From Rhodopseudomonas sp. BR0M22 (lineage in GTDB: Bacteria > Pseudomonadota > Alphaproteobacteria > Rhizobiales > Xanthobacteraceae): 51,479 nucleotides of DNA. This document shows positions 25,672 to 35,500 of this stretch, one piece after another; positions within the stretch are counted from its first letter, which is position 1, and the number at the start of each line of letters is the position of its first letter. The stretch is from positions 1 through 51,479 of the forward strand of contig NZ_QUMK01000040.1 in the NCBI RefSeq assembly GCF_010907035.1, given 5' to 3'. The position numbers and the translations under genes are program-made. The notes below the pieces were generated by a model. It made no database searches and was not told where the DNA came from. It worked only from the letters and a program-made list of their open reading frames with translations.

Positions 25672-26562
25672 TTACGCACTCCGCTGCCCAGCCAGATCGA
25701 GCAGCTTCGGCACCTGACCACGGATCGCGCCGGCGACGTCGCGGTCGAGCCGGTCGAGCCAGCGCTTCGGGATAGCTGCGAGACCATAGGTCGCGCCGGC
25801 GAGCATCCCGGCGAGCGCCCCGGTAGTGTCGGCATCGTCGCCCTGATTGACCGTGGCGATCACGCAATCGGCGAAGCCGTCCGTCGAGAAATAATAGTGA
25901 AGGACCGTCTGCAGGGTGTCGACCACATAGGCGGTGGCGGGGCCGCGGTATGGCGTAAAGCCGAAGTTGCGGTGTGTCTGCACCAGTCGGTCGGCAATCG
26001 CGCGGGCCCCGCTTTTTCCCTCGCCGGCCAACAGCGCCTGCAGCATCCTCACCAGTGCCAGTGCGGCGGCATCCGACAGCGGATGATGGTGGGTGATGTG
26101 CGCCTGCGCGATCGTCCACGCCTCGGCCTGTTCCGGCCGTCCGTAGGTGGCCAGAGCCAGCGGCAGCATTCGCATCGCCGCGCCGTTGCCGGCATCGCCT
26201 TCGAAATACGTCCCCTGCATCGCGCCGGTGGTAATGTAGCGGCGAATGCCGCGACGGCAGGTGCTACCGACGTCGACCGGCCCGGTCTTGAGCCAGGCGG
26301 CGAACTCCTCGCAAAGGTCGGGCAGTTCGAGGCCGCCGCGGCGGATCAGCGAGCGGCCGAGCGCCAACGCCATGTCGGTGTCGTCGGTCACCTGCCCCGG
26401 CTTGAGCCGCAACCAGCCACCGCCGATGATGTCCTTGTGCACGCCGTAGCGCGCCGCGATCTCGGACTTGGTCATGAACTCGACGGTGGCGCCGAGCGCA
26501 TCGCCGATCGCGAAGCCCAGATAGGCGGCCAGCGCGCGGTCCTGCAAGTTCGGCGAGGTCAT
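25672..26562 (-). CDS. draG: ADP-ribosyl-[dinitrogen reductase] glycohydrolase
   Basis: 296 residues, the length of DraG. The enzyme removes ADP-ribose from the Arg of nitrogenase iron protein (NifH) and restores activity when nitrogen is low or light returns. The two metal-binding clusters are present: Thr59-Asp60-Asp61 (TDDTDMA) and Asp243, Asp245, Thr246 (GDDADTTGALAG), the same numbering as in Rhodospirillum rubrum DraG. AAAGGA lies ahead of the ATG; the longer upstream frame is draT read in another frame. It follows draT by 11 bp. Confidence 0.95.
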   Translation of the reverse strand: MTSPNLQDRALAAYLGFAIGDALGATVEFMTKSEIAARYGVHKDIIGGGWLRLKPGQVTDDTDMALALGRSLIRRGGLELPDLCEEFAAWLKTGPVDVGSTCRRGIRRYITTGAMQGTYFEGDAGNGAAMRMLPLALATYGRPEQAEAWTIAQAHITHHHPLSDAAALALVRMLQALLAGEGKSGARAIADRLVQTHRNFGFTPYRGPATAYVVDTLQTVLHYYFSTDGFADCVIATVNQGDDADTTGALAGMLAGATYGLAAIPKRWLDRLDRDVAGAIRGQVPKLLDLAGQRSA

Positions 26563-26573
26563 CGGGCATCCTT

Positions 26574-27452
26574 TCAGAAGTAGCTCGCGGTGACGCGATA
26601 GTCGCCACCGATCACCAGGTACTCGCCCTCGCCCTTTAATGGATGCGCTGCGAGGAGCCGGTTGAAGAACAGGATTTTTGCCACCGGAACCCGCACCGTG
26701 AGGATGGTGTCGCCGAAACAATCGGCCACACCGCGATCGGAGGTGAACGAGGTCAGGTTGTTGAGGCGGATGATGCAGTGGCGCTTGTCGATCCGCTCGA
26801 CGATCTGGTGCTCGTCGAAGCCGTTGACGCCGCGATACAGCGTGACATGGGTGCTGCCGGTAGCGGCAAAATGCGTCTGTGCCCACTGGCAGAATTCGTA
26901 GAGCAGATCGAGCTGAACGAGGATCGCATTGTTGTGGAAACGGCTCGACATCTTCTCTTCGACGTAAGCCGTCCACACCGCACTGGCGATGCGACGGATC
27001 GGCTCTTTGTGAAAGGTTGGAAACAGTCCGAACCGGCTCTCGACCCACCCTTTCAGCACAGCGCCTTCGGCCCCGTTGCTGTCGAAGCCCCAGCCCTTGA
27101 TCAGATCGAGATAGGACGAGCGGAAGCGGCGGCGGCCGTCGCGGCCACGGACGCGCTGCTCGGCGTCGATCCCGAACAGCGCGGTCATATAGCAGGCGAA
27201 CGCCTCGCCGGCTTCGGCGAGATCCCGCGCCTCACCCAGCATCTCGAACAGGCTGGGGTTCATCTCGCGCACGCCGGCGATGTGGAGCGGTACCGGAGCG
27301 TCGTTGAAGCCGACGCCGGTGAGAAACCGCATCGGCACGCCGACGAGGTTGCTGGAATGCCCGATGCTGCCGTCTTCGCTCACCTTGGCCGGCTCTGCCG
27401 CTGTCGCGCCCGCCCGCGGCGCGCCCCGATCGATGGTCCTGGCGGCGCCCAT
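26574..27452 (-). CDS. draT: NAD+-dinitrogen-reductase ADP-ribosyltransferase
   Basis: 292 residues. The enzyme transfers ADP-ribose from NAD+ to NifH, switching nitrogenase off on ammonium or darkness. Residues that fit the ADP-ribosyltransferase site are Arg207 in TLYRGVNGFDEHQ, the STS-like SFTS at 235-238 and the ExE-like EGEYLV at 275-280. The first 37 residues are Ala/Arg-rich and may not all be translated; SSNLVGVP starts the conserved part. No strong ribosome binding site is visible. The gene is upstream of draG on the same strand. nif genes are not in this window. Confidence 0.94.
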   Translation of the reverse strand: MGAARTIDRGAPRAGATAAEPAKVSEDGSIGHSSNLVGVPMRFLTGVGFNDAPVPLHIAGVREMNPSLFEMLGEARDLAEAGEAFACYMTALFGIDAEQRVRGRDGRRRFRSSYLDLIKGWGFDSNGAEGAVLKGWVESRFGLFPTFHKEPIRRIASAVWTAYVEEKMSSRFHNNAILVQLDLLYEFCQWAQTHFAATGSTHVTLYRGVNGFDEHQIVERIDKRHCIIRLNNLTSFTSDRGVADCFGDTILTVRVPVAKILFFNRLLAAHPLKGEGEYLVIGGDYRVTASYF

Positions 27453-27512
27453 CGTTAACCGGGACCGTGCCCCCTGCCTATGCGCAACTCGGCTGAGCGT
27501 CGCCGGCGGCGT

Positions 27513-28517
27513 TCAGCGCCGGCGGGCCATCGTTTCGGAGGGCAGCTCGCCGTGGCGGCGGCGATAATCGTTGGCGAAATGGCCGAGATTGACGAAGCCG
27601 CAGGCGAACGCCACCGATGTGACCGAGCGCGACGGCGCGCCCGACTGCAGCATCTCGCGGGCTTTGTCGAGCCGCACCGCCTTGGCGAACGCCATCGGCG
27701 AGTAGCCACGGTGCTTCTGGAACGCCTTGAACAGGCTGCGGACGCCGACATTGGTGACGGCCGCCAGATCGACGATGGTGATCGCCTTGTTCCACGATGC
27801 TTCGATGAACTCCTCGGCGACGCGAACGTAATCAGGAGCGGTGTCCGGCGCGTCGCGATCGAGCTGGCTGCTGTAATTGTGCCGCGCGACGCTGAGGAAC
27901 GATATCGTCAGGGCCTGCTGCATCTCGCGCAGCATTGCCGGCGGCAGCGCCGGCGCGGCCGGATCGACGTGGCGGGCGACGTGCAGAGCTAGATCGCGCA
28001 ACGCCAACGCCCCGCGGTCGTCGCTGCGTAGCCCGGCGTCGAAGGTCAGCTTGCTGCGGGGCTGAACGCCGAGCAACGCTGCCAGAGCCGTGGTCAGGGT
28101 CGCGGCGGTGATGCGCAGGATCATCTGCCGATAGTCGGCACCGAATTCGAGACGCGACGGGGTGCCGGCCGACGACACGCACCAATTCTGCGGATCGAGA
28201 TCGACACTGGCGGCGCCGGCAGAGGTCCGGCTGCTGCCGCCGAGCGCGATCTGCACCCGGGCAAAATCGGTTTCCCCGAACTCGGCCACAGCCGGGGCGG
28301 CATATGCGCAAAACCCCAGGCCGACGCCGTCGAACGAGACGTAACTGCCGAACCCCTCGAATCCGTCCGCATCGGCCTCGAAATTATCGGCCCCGTAGAC
28401 CGTCAGCATCGCCTCCCGCATCGCTTCGGGATCGCGGGTGTGGACGACAGGGGCACGGTTGAGGGGATAGCTGGTCGGGTCGGCGTTCAAATGAACGTCA
28501 AACTCGGGCTGGCGCAT
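27513..28517 (-). CDS. AraC family transcriptional regulator
   Basis: 334 residues. The N-terminal 215 residues form a sensor resembling AraC_binding_2 (cupin-like); the C-terminal AraC/XylS HTH is clear: ITIVDLAAVTNVGVRSLFKAFQKHRGYSP, key block NVGVRSLFKAFQ, then VTSVAFACGFVNLGHFANDYRRRHGELP. Start MRQPEF is chosen because the longer frame gives no similarity; the upstream GTTGGA is a weak site. It sits 60 bp upstream of draT on the same strand, so it could be co-transcribed with draT-draG or control a distant target. The ligand is unknown. Confidence 0.85.
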   Translation of the reverse strand: MRQPEFDVHLNADPTSYPLNRAPVVHTRDPEAMREAMLTVYGADNFEADADGFEGFGSYVSFDGVGLGFCAYAAPAVAEFGETDFARVQIALGGSSRTSAGAASVDLDPQNWCVSSAGTPSRLEFGADYRQMILRITAATLTTALAALLGVQPRSKLTFDAGLRSDDRGALALRDLALHVARHVDPAAPALPPAMLREMQQALTISFLSVARHNYSSQLDRDAPDTAPDYVRVAEEFIEASWNKAITIVDLAAVTNVGVRSLFKAFQKHRGYSPMAFAKAVRLDKAREMLQSGAPSRSVTSVAFACGFVNLGHFANDYRRRHGELPSETMARRR

Positions 28518-28966
28518 TCCAACGGACTCACTTCGCGAGGATTCGGGTCGCGGGAACTTGTGGCTGGCTTCGACAACGAATCTTGACAACCTAATGCGCC
28601 GCTCCGCATGGCACCGCTCAGGATCGGCACAGCTTCGCTCGACAACCGCACTATTTGGATGGATCAGCGTGCGGAGCCAGAGCGAGTCGGCGAGAGTGAC
28701 GCGCTCGTTGGCACCGCAAACGAGCTCGTCCAAGGGATTTGGGCCGGCCGCGTGTCCTCAAATCCGACTCGATCAACTGCGGCACTCACGCAGCCGCCGT
28801 GCCTGCGCATGCCTCACCGCGCTCGCCGCTCGGGTTCGAGTTGCACGCTCGCCGCTTTCGACACGTTGACCTGATCCGGCAATCCACCCTAAACAGACGA
28901 CGCGGACCCTGCCACGGCCGCCGGACGGCGCCCTAGCCTTCCGGCGCACCGACCGACGCCGGATCC
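28518..28966. other. intergenic region between AraC-type gene and tRNA-Ser(TGA)
   Basis: I see no gene, hairpin or repeat worth naming in these 449 bases. Short open frames here have no codon pattern or motif that supports coding. Confidence 0.6.
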
Positions 28967-29056
28967 GGAAGGGTGGCCGAGTGGTTTAAGGCACCGGTCT
29001 TGAAAACCGGCGTGCCCGTAAGGGTACCGTGGGTTCGAATCCCACCCCTTCCGCCA
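28967..29056 (+). tRNA. tRNA-Ser (anticodon TGA)
   Basis: GGAAGGG pairs with CCCTTCC; TGGCCGAGTGG in the D-arm, anticodon loop CTTGAAA (TGA), a variable arm GTGCCCGTAAGGGTACC and T-arm GTGGGTTCGAATCCCAC follow, with CCA encoded. It reads UCN codons, especially UCA. Confidence 0.97.
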
Positions 29057-29147
29057 TAAACTGTTGATTGTATTTTACAAACTCTGTTGACGGGCGCCCC
29101 CGTTCTACAACCATACGGCGAAAGTTGGCTTCAACCTGCAACAATGC

Positions 29148-29168
29148 TGCAACAACTTTTCTGTTGCA
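29148..29168. repeat. inverted repeat TGCAACA / TGTTGCA
   Basis: TGCAACA and TGTTGCA flank ACTTTTC. Another CTGCAACAA lies just before, making a direct repeat. It lies about 90 bases after the tRNA-Ser gene, in an otherwise empty region. Confidence 0.45.
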
Positions 29169-30027
29169 GAGGGCTCCTCCGGCTCGGACTTTGCCAGAGC
29201 CGAGTAGCCGTTTCGGAATTGGAGCCGACCTGCCCCGGTAGCGACGTCGTGACATCCAGCGACCACACCCCGCTACCGTCACGGATTCGCCGAGCTGCGA
29301 ATTGGGATGAGCAACGGAGCGCCGGTTATCCCGACCTGGTCGCCTTCCACTCCTTGGGGACTTCGGGAAGCGGCGGCCGCTCCGGTCAGGGTTTCGACCG
29401 GACTCGTAGGTCGCGACCGCCATCGAAATTAAGGCGGGCCGTTAACGGCGCTCGACGCCGTCTACCATCATCCGCGGCGGAACGAACGTCCACGACCTTC
29501 AATCTCCTCTGGCAGTGCAAGAGCGCCCTCCCCCTGGTCAGCGCCGGAGGAGTTCATGCTTCACTCCACCGCACGTCTTCGCAGATCTCCGAACCAAAAT
29601 GCTTATCCATGACTGCGCGGGATTGAAGACGGCCTCGAACGACACCGGTGGCGGGATGTTCGGCTACACCAGCCAACCTCCGTCGAGACATCGCTCTTGG
29701 AATAAGAAGAAGCTTCAGACGTAGGGCTGCGCCCATGACGCCAGCCCCCACCGACGGGCCATCCAACCGGATGTTCGAGCACTTCTATCCTGCGACAAAG
29801 CGGAAACGGCTTCGCTGGACGTTTTCCTTGTCCCCGGTACTGATCGGACGGGAAGGACAGACGACACCGCTGGCACGTTCTCTGGCGAAGTCGCTCCGAC
29901 AGCACGGCTCCTTAACCTCGGGGCACCCAAAGCATCCCCATCACCGGCAAACCGAACATGACGACGTTGATACTAATCGGTCATTATGCCGACAACTGGG
30001 CGCATTCCATTTTTTGTCTATCGTTTC

Positions 30028-30050
30028 GGAGCGCGCGAGCCGCGCGCTCC
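30028..30050 (-). terminator. hairpin at end of the two-partner secretion operon
   Basis: A perfect 10-bp stem (GGAGCGCGCG / CGCGCGCTCC) with a 3-base loop starts 18 bases after the stop of the last gene. No U-run follows on the minus strand, so it may be a 3'-end hairpin rather than a full intrinsic terminator. Confidence 0.5.
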
Positions 30051-30067
30051 TCGAATAGCGAACGGGC

Positions 30068-30799
30068 TCAGAACGAGCCGGCCGGCAGACGATAAACGTC
30101 CGGCGCCTTGGCGTCGGCGATGTAGAACAGCAACAGGTTGCTCGGCGTCAGGATGCGCTGATTGTCGGTGCCCTGGGTCATCGCACCTTGCAAGATCATC
30201 ATGACGGTGCGGTCCTTGGCGTCGCTGCCGCGGAACATCAACAGGCCACCGGCGATCGGCATGTTGGTGGCGATGGTGTCGGGCTTGAAGCCCTCGCCGA
30301 CGAAATGCGAGCGCAGCACGCTCGAGTTGGAGAACAGTTGCTCCGGCGTCATCTTGTCGTCGGTCGCCTTGGACCACGACAGCGACACCTGGATCAGCTT
30401 CTTGGTCTGATAGCCGATCACGTAGGACACTTCAGCGGTGCCGCCGCCGGGGAGCACTTCCGGCACCTTCACGATCAGTACTTTGGTGCGCTCGCCCGGA
30501 TTGGCCTGCTCCTTGATCGCATCCGGCTTGACGCCGAAGTCCCTGGTAATCGCGGCTTTCACCTCGGCCTCGTTCATGCCGAACTTGGCCGAGCGGAAAC
30601 CGTCGACATCCGCTTCGCTGCCGGCATCGACACGGGTCGGAGCGGACGGCGTCGCCGCGGGAGCCGCCTGCGCCACTGGCGCCGGGCGCTCGCGCCTGGC
30701 CGCCGGGGCCGCTGTCTGACTGCGGGCCTCGCTCTGAATGCCCACGACCAGCGCCGATGCGGCGACCAGCAGGGAAAGGCGCGAAAGCTTCAAAATCAT
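30068..30799 (-). CDS. secreted protein of unknown function, third gene of the TPS locus
   Basis: 243 residues. A signal peptide (MILKLSRLSLLVAASALVVG, cleavage near ARSQ) is followed by an Ala/Pro-rich stretch to about residue 60. The folded part starts at VDGFRSAKFGMNEAEVKAAI, a phrase seen in small periplasmic domains that measure protein-level inputs, and continues as an alpha/beta domain to the end. I recognise no named family. AAAGGAAA before the ATG supports the start. It follows the tpsB gene by 39 bp, so it is likely co-expressed and may be a periplasmic helper for the exoprotein; this is inference. Confidence 0.75.
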   Translation of the reverse strand: MILKLSRLSLLVAASALVVGIQSEARSQTAAPAARRERPAPVAQAAPAATPSAPTRVDAGSEADVDGFRSAKFGMNEAEVKAAITRDFGVKPDAIKEQANPGERTKVLIVKVPEVLPGGGTAEVSYVIGYQTKKLIQVSLSWSKATDDKMTPEQLFSNSSVLRSHFVGEGFKPDTIATNMPIAGGLLMFRGSDAKDRTVMMILQGAMTQGTDNQRILTPSNLLLFYIADAKAPDVYRLPAGSF

Positions 30800-30838
30800 T
30801 TGGTCGTTTCCTTTCGGTGGTTGCGCGCGAGCGCGCGA

Positions 30839-32515
30839 TCATTTGACGTTCAGCAGGGCCAGCGGCCGGAAGCTGACGCGTCCGTAGAATTCGCCATGCG
30901 ATTGATTGGGCACGACAGGACGCCAAGGCACGCCGAAGCTCGCCTCCAGCGTCAGCGACTCGACCGGCGTGTAGGACAATCCGGCCCCGGACGAATTCAG
31001 GATGGTTCGGTGCGGCGCGGTCGAATACACCGAGCCACCGTCGATGAAGACGAAGAGATCCAGCCCCTTGATCACGTCGGACATGTTCCGGTGCAGCTCG
31101 GCGTTGTAGTAATAGCCGCTGTCGCCGGCGACCACATTGGTCGGGAAGCCCCGTACCGTGGTTGGACCGCCGATCGAGAACAGCTGATCGCCCGGGACCA
31201 GCTTGGCGTAGGTGTACTGATAGCTGCCGAGCCCCACAGCGTAGAAATCGAGCGGAAATTTCACGGTCCCGTTCAGTGTGCCGGTCGTCGTGTCGAAATT
31301 GCGCACGCCGCCGAAGATCTTGTCGGTCCAGACCACGTTGTTGTAGGCCGGGGCGAAGGTGAACGAGTAATTGTCGCCGATCGCGCTGATCGACATGCCG
31401 CCGGTAGCCTTCTGATAGCGGCCATTGGTGATCGCCACGCCGGTGAATTCGGTCTGCGAATTGCCGTAAGCGTAAGCGCCGATCGCCTGCACGAGCCAAT
31501 TCTGATTGGCGATGAACGGCTGCGAGACGTTCACGGCCGCCTGGTCTGACTTTCCGGTAACATTGAACGACTCGAACGGGCCGCGGATCACCTTGATCTT
31601 GCCGTCGGTGTAGCTGACGCCGACCCGGCCGCCCCAGGGATTGAACGGCATGTTGTAAGCGACGTTGCCGCTGAGGTTGCCCTCCGACTTGATGCCGTAG
31701 AACGTGAAGCGGTCATCGATGCCGGCGAGACCGTGCAACTTGTAGTACACACCGAGCTGACCGCGGCCGGTGGTCTGAACGCCCTGGTTATCGGCGAAAA
31801 GCTGCAGCGTGTTGCGCGCCGGCTCGATCGCCGCGAGCTGCAGATCGGTGAGGCCGAAATCGGCGCCCGGCTGCAGCAGCGCCTTGATCTGAACGTCGTT
31901 GGTGCGGTTGAACCAAGTGACAACATTGCTCAGCTTCGGCACGTCGAGCACCTCGCCAGGCGGCGGGTGAATGATCCACTCGATGTAGCGCGTCGAGGTC
32001 TGCTTATTGCCTTCGATGACGGTCTTTTGCAGCTTGCCCTCGGTGAGCGCCACCTTGATGGCGCCGGCAGTCGCGGTCTGCGGCGGCAGCGTCGCGATCG
32101 CGGTGACGATGCCACGGTCCACATAAAGCTTGTTGACCTCGGCCACCATGGTCTGCAGCCCGGCAATATCAACCTGCTGGCCAATATACTTGGCGGCGAT
32201 CGCGGCGAGCTCTTCCTTGGACAGGAATGCGGAGTTGTCGAACTCCACGCTCTTCAGCAAAAAACGCGGGCCGCCGCCGGGGATTACGATTGCAGGCGGG
32301 CGCGCCGGTCCGGTCACAGCGGGGCCAAGTTGCTTCGGAGCCTGCTCCTGCTGCTCGATGCGCTGGCGCTGACGCTCGACGTCGCGCTCGATCTGACCGG
32401 GATCGACCTGCGGCAATGCGGACTGCGCCGATGCGGCACAGCTCCACAGTGCGGCGGCTAAAGCAACAAGCGGCCCTGCTCGTTCGCGCCGCTGAATGGT
32501 TCGATATGGCGACAT
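30839..32515 (-). CDS. two-partner secretion transporter, FhaC/ShlB type (TpsB)
   Basis: 558 residues. A signal peptide with a long basic lead ends near ASAQ (about 31). A Gln/Glu-rich linker helix (QIERDVERQRQRIEQQEQ, 41-58) corresponds to the plug helix of FhaC. Two POTRA domains follow (about 84-240; first starts FLLKSVEFDNSAFLSKEEL), then a 16-strand barrel. The family motif (V/I)RGF is Val454-Arg-Gly-Phe457, in the loop that folds into the pore. The C-terminus has strand-like FYGRVSFRPLALLNVK. It recognises the N-terminal TPS domain of its partner in the periplasm and moves it across the outer membrane. It starts 6 bp after the exoprotein stop. Confidence 0.93.
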   Translation of the reverse strand: MSPYRTIQRRERAGPLVALAAALWSCAASAQSALPQVDPGQIERDVERQRQRIEQQEQAPKQLGPAVTGPARPPAIVIPGGGPRFLLKSVEFDNSAFLSKEELAAIAAKYIGQQVDIAGLQTMVAEVNKLYVDRGIVTAIATLPPQTATAGAIKVALTEGKLQKTVIEGNKQTSTRYIEWIIHPPPGEVLDVPKLSNVVTWFNRTNDVQIKALLQPGADFGLTDLQLAAIEPARNTLQLFADNQGVQTTGRGQLGVYYKLHGLAGIDDRFTFYGIKSEGNLSGNVAYNMPFNPWGGRVGVSYTDGKIKVIRGPFESFNVTGKSDQAAVNVSQPFIANQNWLVQAIGAYAYGNSQTEFTGVAITNGRYQKATGGMSISAIGDNYSFTFAPAYNNVVWTDKIFGGVRNFDTTTGTLNGTVKFPLDFYAVGLGSYQYTYAKLVPGDQLFSIGGPTTVRGFPTNVVAGDSGYYYNAELHRNMSDVIKGLDLFVFIDGGSVYSTAPHRTILNSSGAGLSYTPVESLTLEASFGVPWRPVVPNQSHGEFYGRVSFRPLALLNVK

Positions 32516-32521
32516 CGTCGT

Positions 32522-35500
32522 CTATCGCACCGCGAATGCGACGTGCGCATTCCCCGGTCTCGGCTTACTGGCGCGCCGATCTCGAACCGGCCGGCGCTTC
32601 TCGCTCGGCCTGCCTCCCAGGTTCACCGCCGGGCCGCCGACCGGCGCCTCGACCGGCATCGCCGACGGCGACCGGAATAGCCCTTGCGGCCCGAGCAGAT
32701 ACAGTGTCGAAAGGCCTCCCTTCGCCTCATTGCCGGCATCGAATGCCCCACCCTGGCGCATGTCCTGCACCGCGTTGCGGATAAACGAGGTGCCGGTGAC
32801 GTCGCCGCCGCTGCCAGCGTAGTTGATAATGATCGACGCCACCGACGGATCGTACCAGACGACCTGCGCATCGCTGATTGTGGTGCGACCAAGCTGGCTC
32901 AAGGTGAACTGATGACTACGCTGATAGAGTTGAACGTTGACGTTATTGACCGGTGCCAGGCTGCGGTTGTCAAGCAGGATTAGTCCGACGGGCGCGGCGA
33001 GTAGCATATGCCCGTCGACACTACCCTGTTCGAGAACGAATTGCTGGGCCGTCGTCGCAATCGTCGAGTCGACGACGCGGTAGCGGCTGATCGTCACCGC
33101 CCGCGTGTCGATGGAGAGGTTGGCCGCGGTCGCGGCATTATCGCCGAAACCCGTCACCATCATCTGCAGCGGTGTCGGAGACACGAGCTGCGACGCCGCG
33201 ACGTCCATCGTATCGGCCGCCAGTTGCAGCGAGCTGCCAACCTTCAGCGACCGCACCGCGATATTCCGCGGCGTCGCGAGCGCCACGACATCGCCCTGCA
33301 GCAGGTCGAAGTCGATATCGGTCGCCGAGGCAATGCCGACCCCACCATGGGCGATGAGCTGCTTGCCGAACACATGGCCACCCAGCGAGTGGATCGTGAC
33401 CGCGCCCGGATCGGTTGCAGTGCCATCGGCCTGCAGCCGGTCAAAGGTGATATCACCGGAGGCCAGCAGAACCTGACTACCCGCGCTCACTGCGGTGCCG
33501 AGCAGGATCGGGCCGCTGGATGCTACTGCGCCGAGGCGTCCGCCCGACTGGATGTTATTCCACCGCAGCAGACCGCCGGCGAACAGCACCGCGTCGCCAT
33601 GAGCGGTCGTCAGCATGTCCCCGGTGTTGTCGCCGTTGCCGGCCGTCAAGGTGGCCGCGCCGTTGGCCGACACGCTACCGCCACCGATCGAGGCGTTGTC
33701 GGAGGTCACGTTGATATCACCGGCATCAGTATTCGTGCCGGTGGTGGTGAGCTGGGTGAAGTTGATACCCTGCGAGGCATGTAACGTCTGCGTGCCGCCG
33801 CTCGACGCGGTGCCAAGCTCGACGGCTGCGCCGGTCGAGTTCACGGCTAATGCCGCGCCTGCCGTCAACGACGTCCAATCGATCAGGCCGCTGGCAGTCA
33901 AGCTGGCCGATCCGCTCGCCGCGGTGAGCGTGGTGCCGGTCAGGGTGGTCGCGGCGGCAAGATTTGCCGAACCGTTGGCCGAGACGCCGGTCCCGGTGAT
34001 CGACGCGTTGTCCGACCTGACGTTGATGTTGCCAACGTCGCCGGTGATGCCGATGGTCGTCAGCTGAGCGAAGCTGATCGCTTGCGCGGCACGCAGCGTC
34101 TGCGTGCCGCCACTCGACGCGCTGCCGAGCTGGATGGTCGCTCCGGTCGAATTCACACCGAGCGTCGTCCCGGCAGTGAGCGATGTCCAGTCGATCAGAC
34201 CGCCCGCCGTGAGGCTTGCCGCCCCCGTGGTTGCGGCAAGCGTCGTGCCGGTCAGCGTGGTCGCGGCGGTCAACGTCGCCGAGCCGTTGGCCGCAACGCT
34301 GCTACCAGCGGATGCGCCGGTGATGGCGCGTTGGTCCGACGTCACGTTGATATCGCCGGCGTCGCCGGCCGGGACGCCGATGGTCGCGAGCCGAATGAAC
34401 GTCACGTCGTTGGCCGCACGCAAGGTCTGCGTGCCGCCGCTCGACGTCGTACCGAGTTGCAGTGCGCCGGCGGTCGAGCGCGCACCGAGCGTGGTGCCGG
34501 CGATGAGCGAAGTCCAGTCAATCAAGCCACCGGCCGTCAGGCTGGCGAGGCCATGCGTCGCGGCGAGCGTGGTACCGGTCAGCGTCGTCGCTGCCATCAA
34601 CGTCGCCGAGCCGATCGCGGACACGCTGCCGCCGGCGACTGCTCCGTTATCCGAAGTGACATTGATGTCGCCCACGTCACCGCCAGTGATGCCGGTGGTC
34701 GTGAGCTGCGCGAAGGTCACATCATGGGCCGCGCGCAGCATTTGCGTGCCGCCGCTCGAGGTGCTGCCGAGCTGGATTGCGCCAGCCGTCGAGCGCGCGC
34801 CGAGCGTGGTGCCGGCCGTGAGCGAGGTCCAACTGATCAGACCACCGGCGGTGAGGCTGGCAGAGCCGTGTGTCGCGGCGAGCGCAGAACCAGTCAGAGT
34901 CATCGCAGCAATCAAGGTCGCCGATCCACTGGCCGAGACATTGCCACCGTTGACGGCGCCGCTATCCGACGTGACGTTGATATCGCCGACGTCGCCGCCA
35001 GAGATGCCGTTGGTGGTCAGCTGACTAAAGGTCACATCGTTCGCGGCGCGCAGCGTCTGAGTTCCACCGCTCGACGCACTACCGAGCTGGAGCGCGCCGG
35101 CGGTGGAGCGTGCGCTGAGCGTCGTGGCAGCGGTGAGCGACGTCCAATCGATCACGCCAGCGGCGGTGAGGCTGGCGAGGCCATGCGTTGCTGCCAGCGC
35201 GGTGCCGGTCATCGTCGTTGCGGCAACCAGTGTCGCCGATCCCTTGGCCGAAACGGTGCCGCCGGTGATGGCGCCGCTATCCGACGTGACGTTGATATCG
35301 CCAAGGTCACCGCCAGAGATGCCGTTGGTGGTCAGCCTACTAAACGTCACATCGTTCGCGGCGCGCAGCATCTGAGTGCCACCGCTCGACGTACTACCGA
35401 GCTGGAGCGCGCCGGCGGTGGAGCGTGCGCCGAGCGTCGTGGCGGCGGTGAGCGAGGTCCAATTGAGCAGGCCAGCCGCGGTGAGGCTCGCCAGCCCGTT

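Larger units (their letters stand above)
29057..30067. other. 1-kb region without a recognisable gene, downstream of tRNA-Ser
   Basis: The start is AT-richer than the surroundings. Open frames on both strands are short and low-quality; one covers the tRNA antisense strand and is a known kind of artefact. A hairpin at 29148-29168 and another at 30028-30050 are the only structures. It may be the remains of an element inserted at the tRNA, but no integrase fragment or copy of the tRNA 3' end is seen. Confidence 0.5.

Noticed and set aside
28986-29423. Minus-strand frame ending in GVGFEPTVPLRARRFSRPVP
   Set aside because: It is antisense to tRNA-Ser(TGA); this peptide is a well-known annotation artefact of tRNA-Ser complements.
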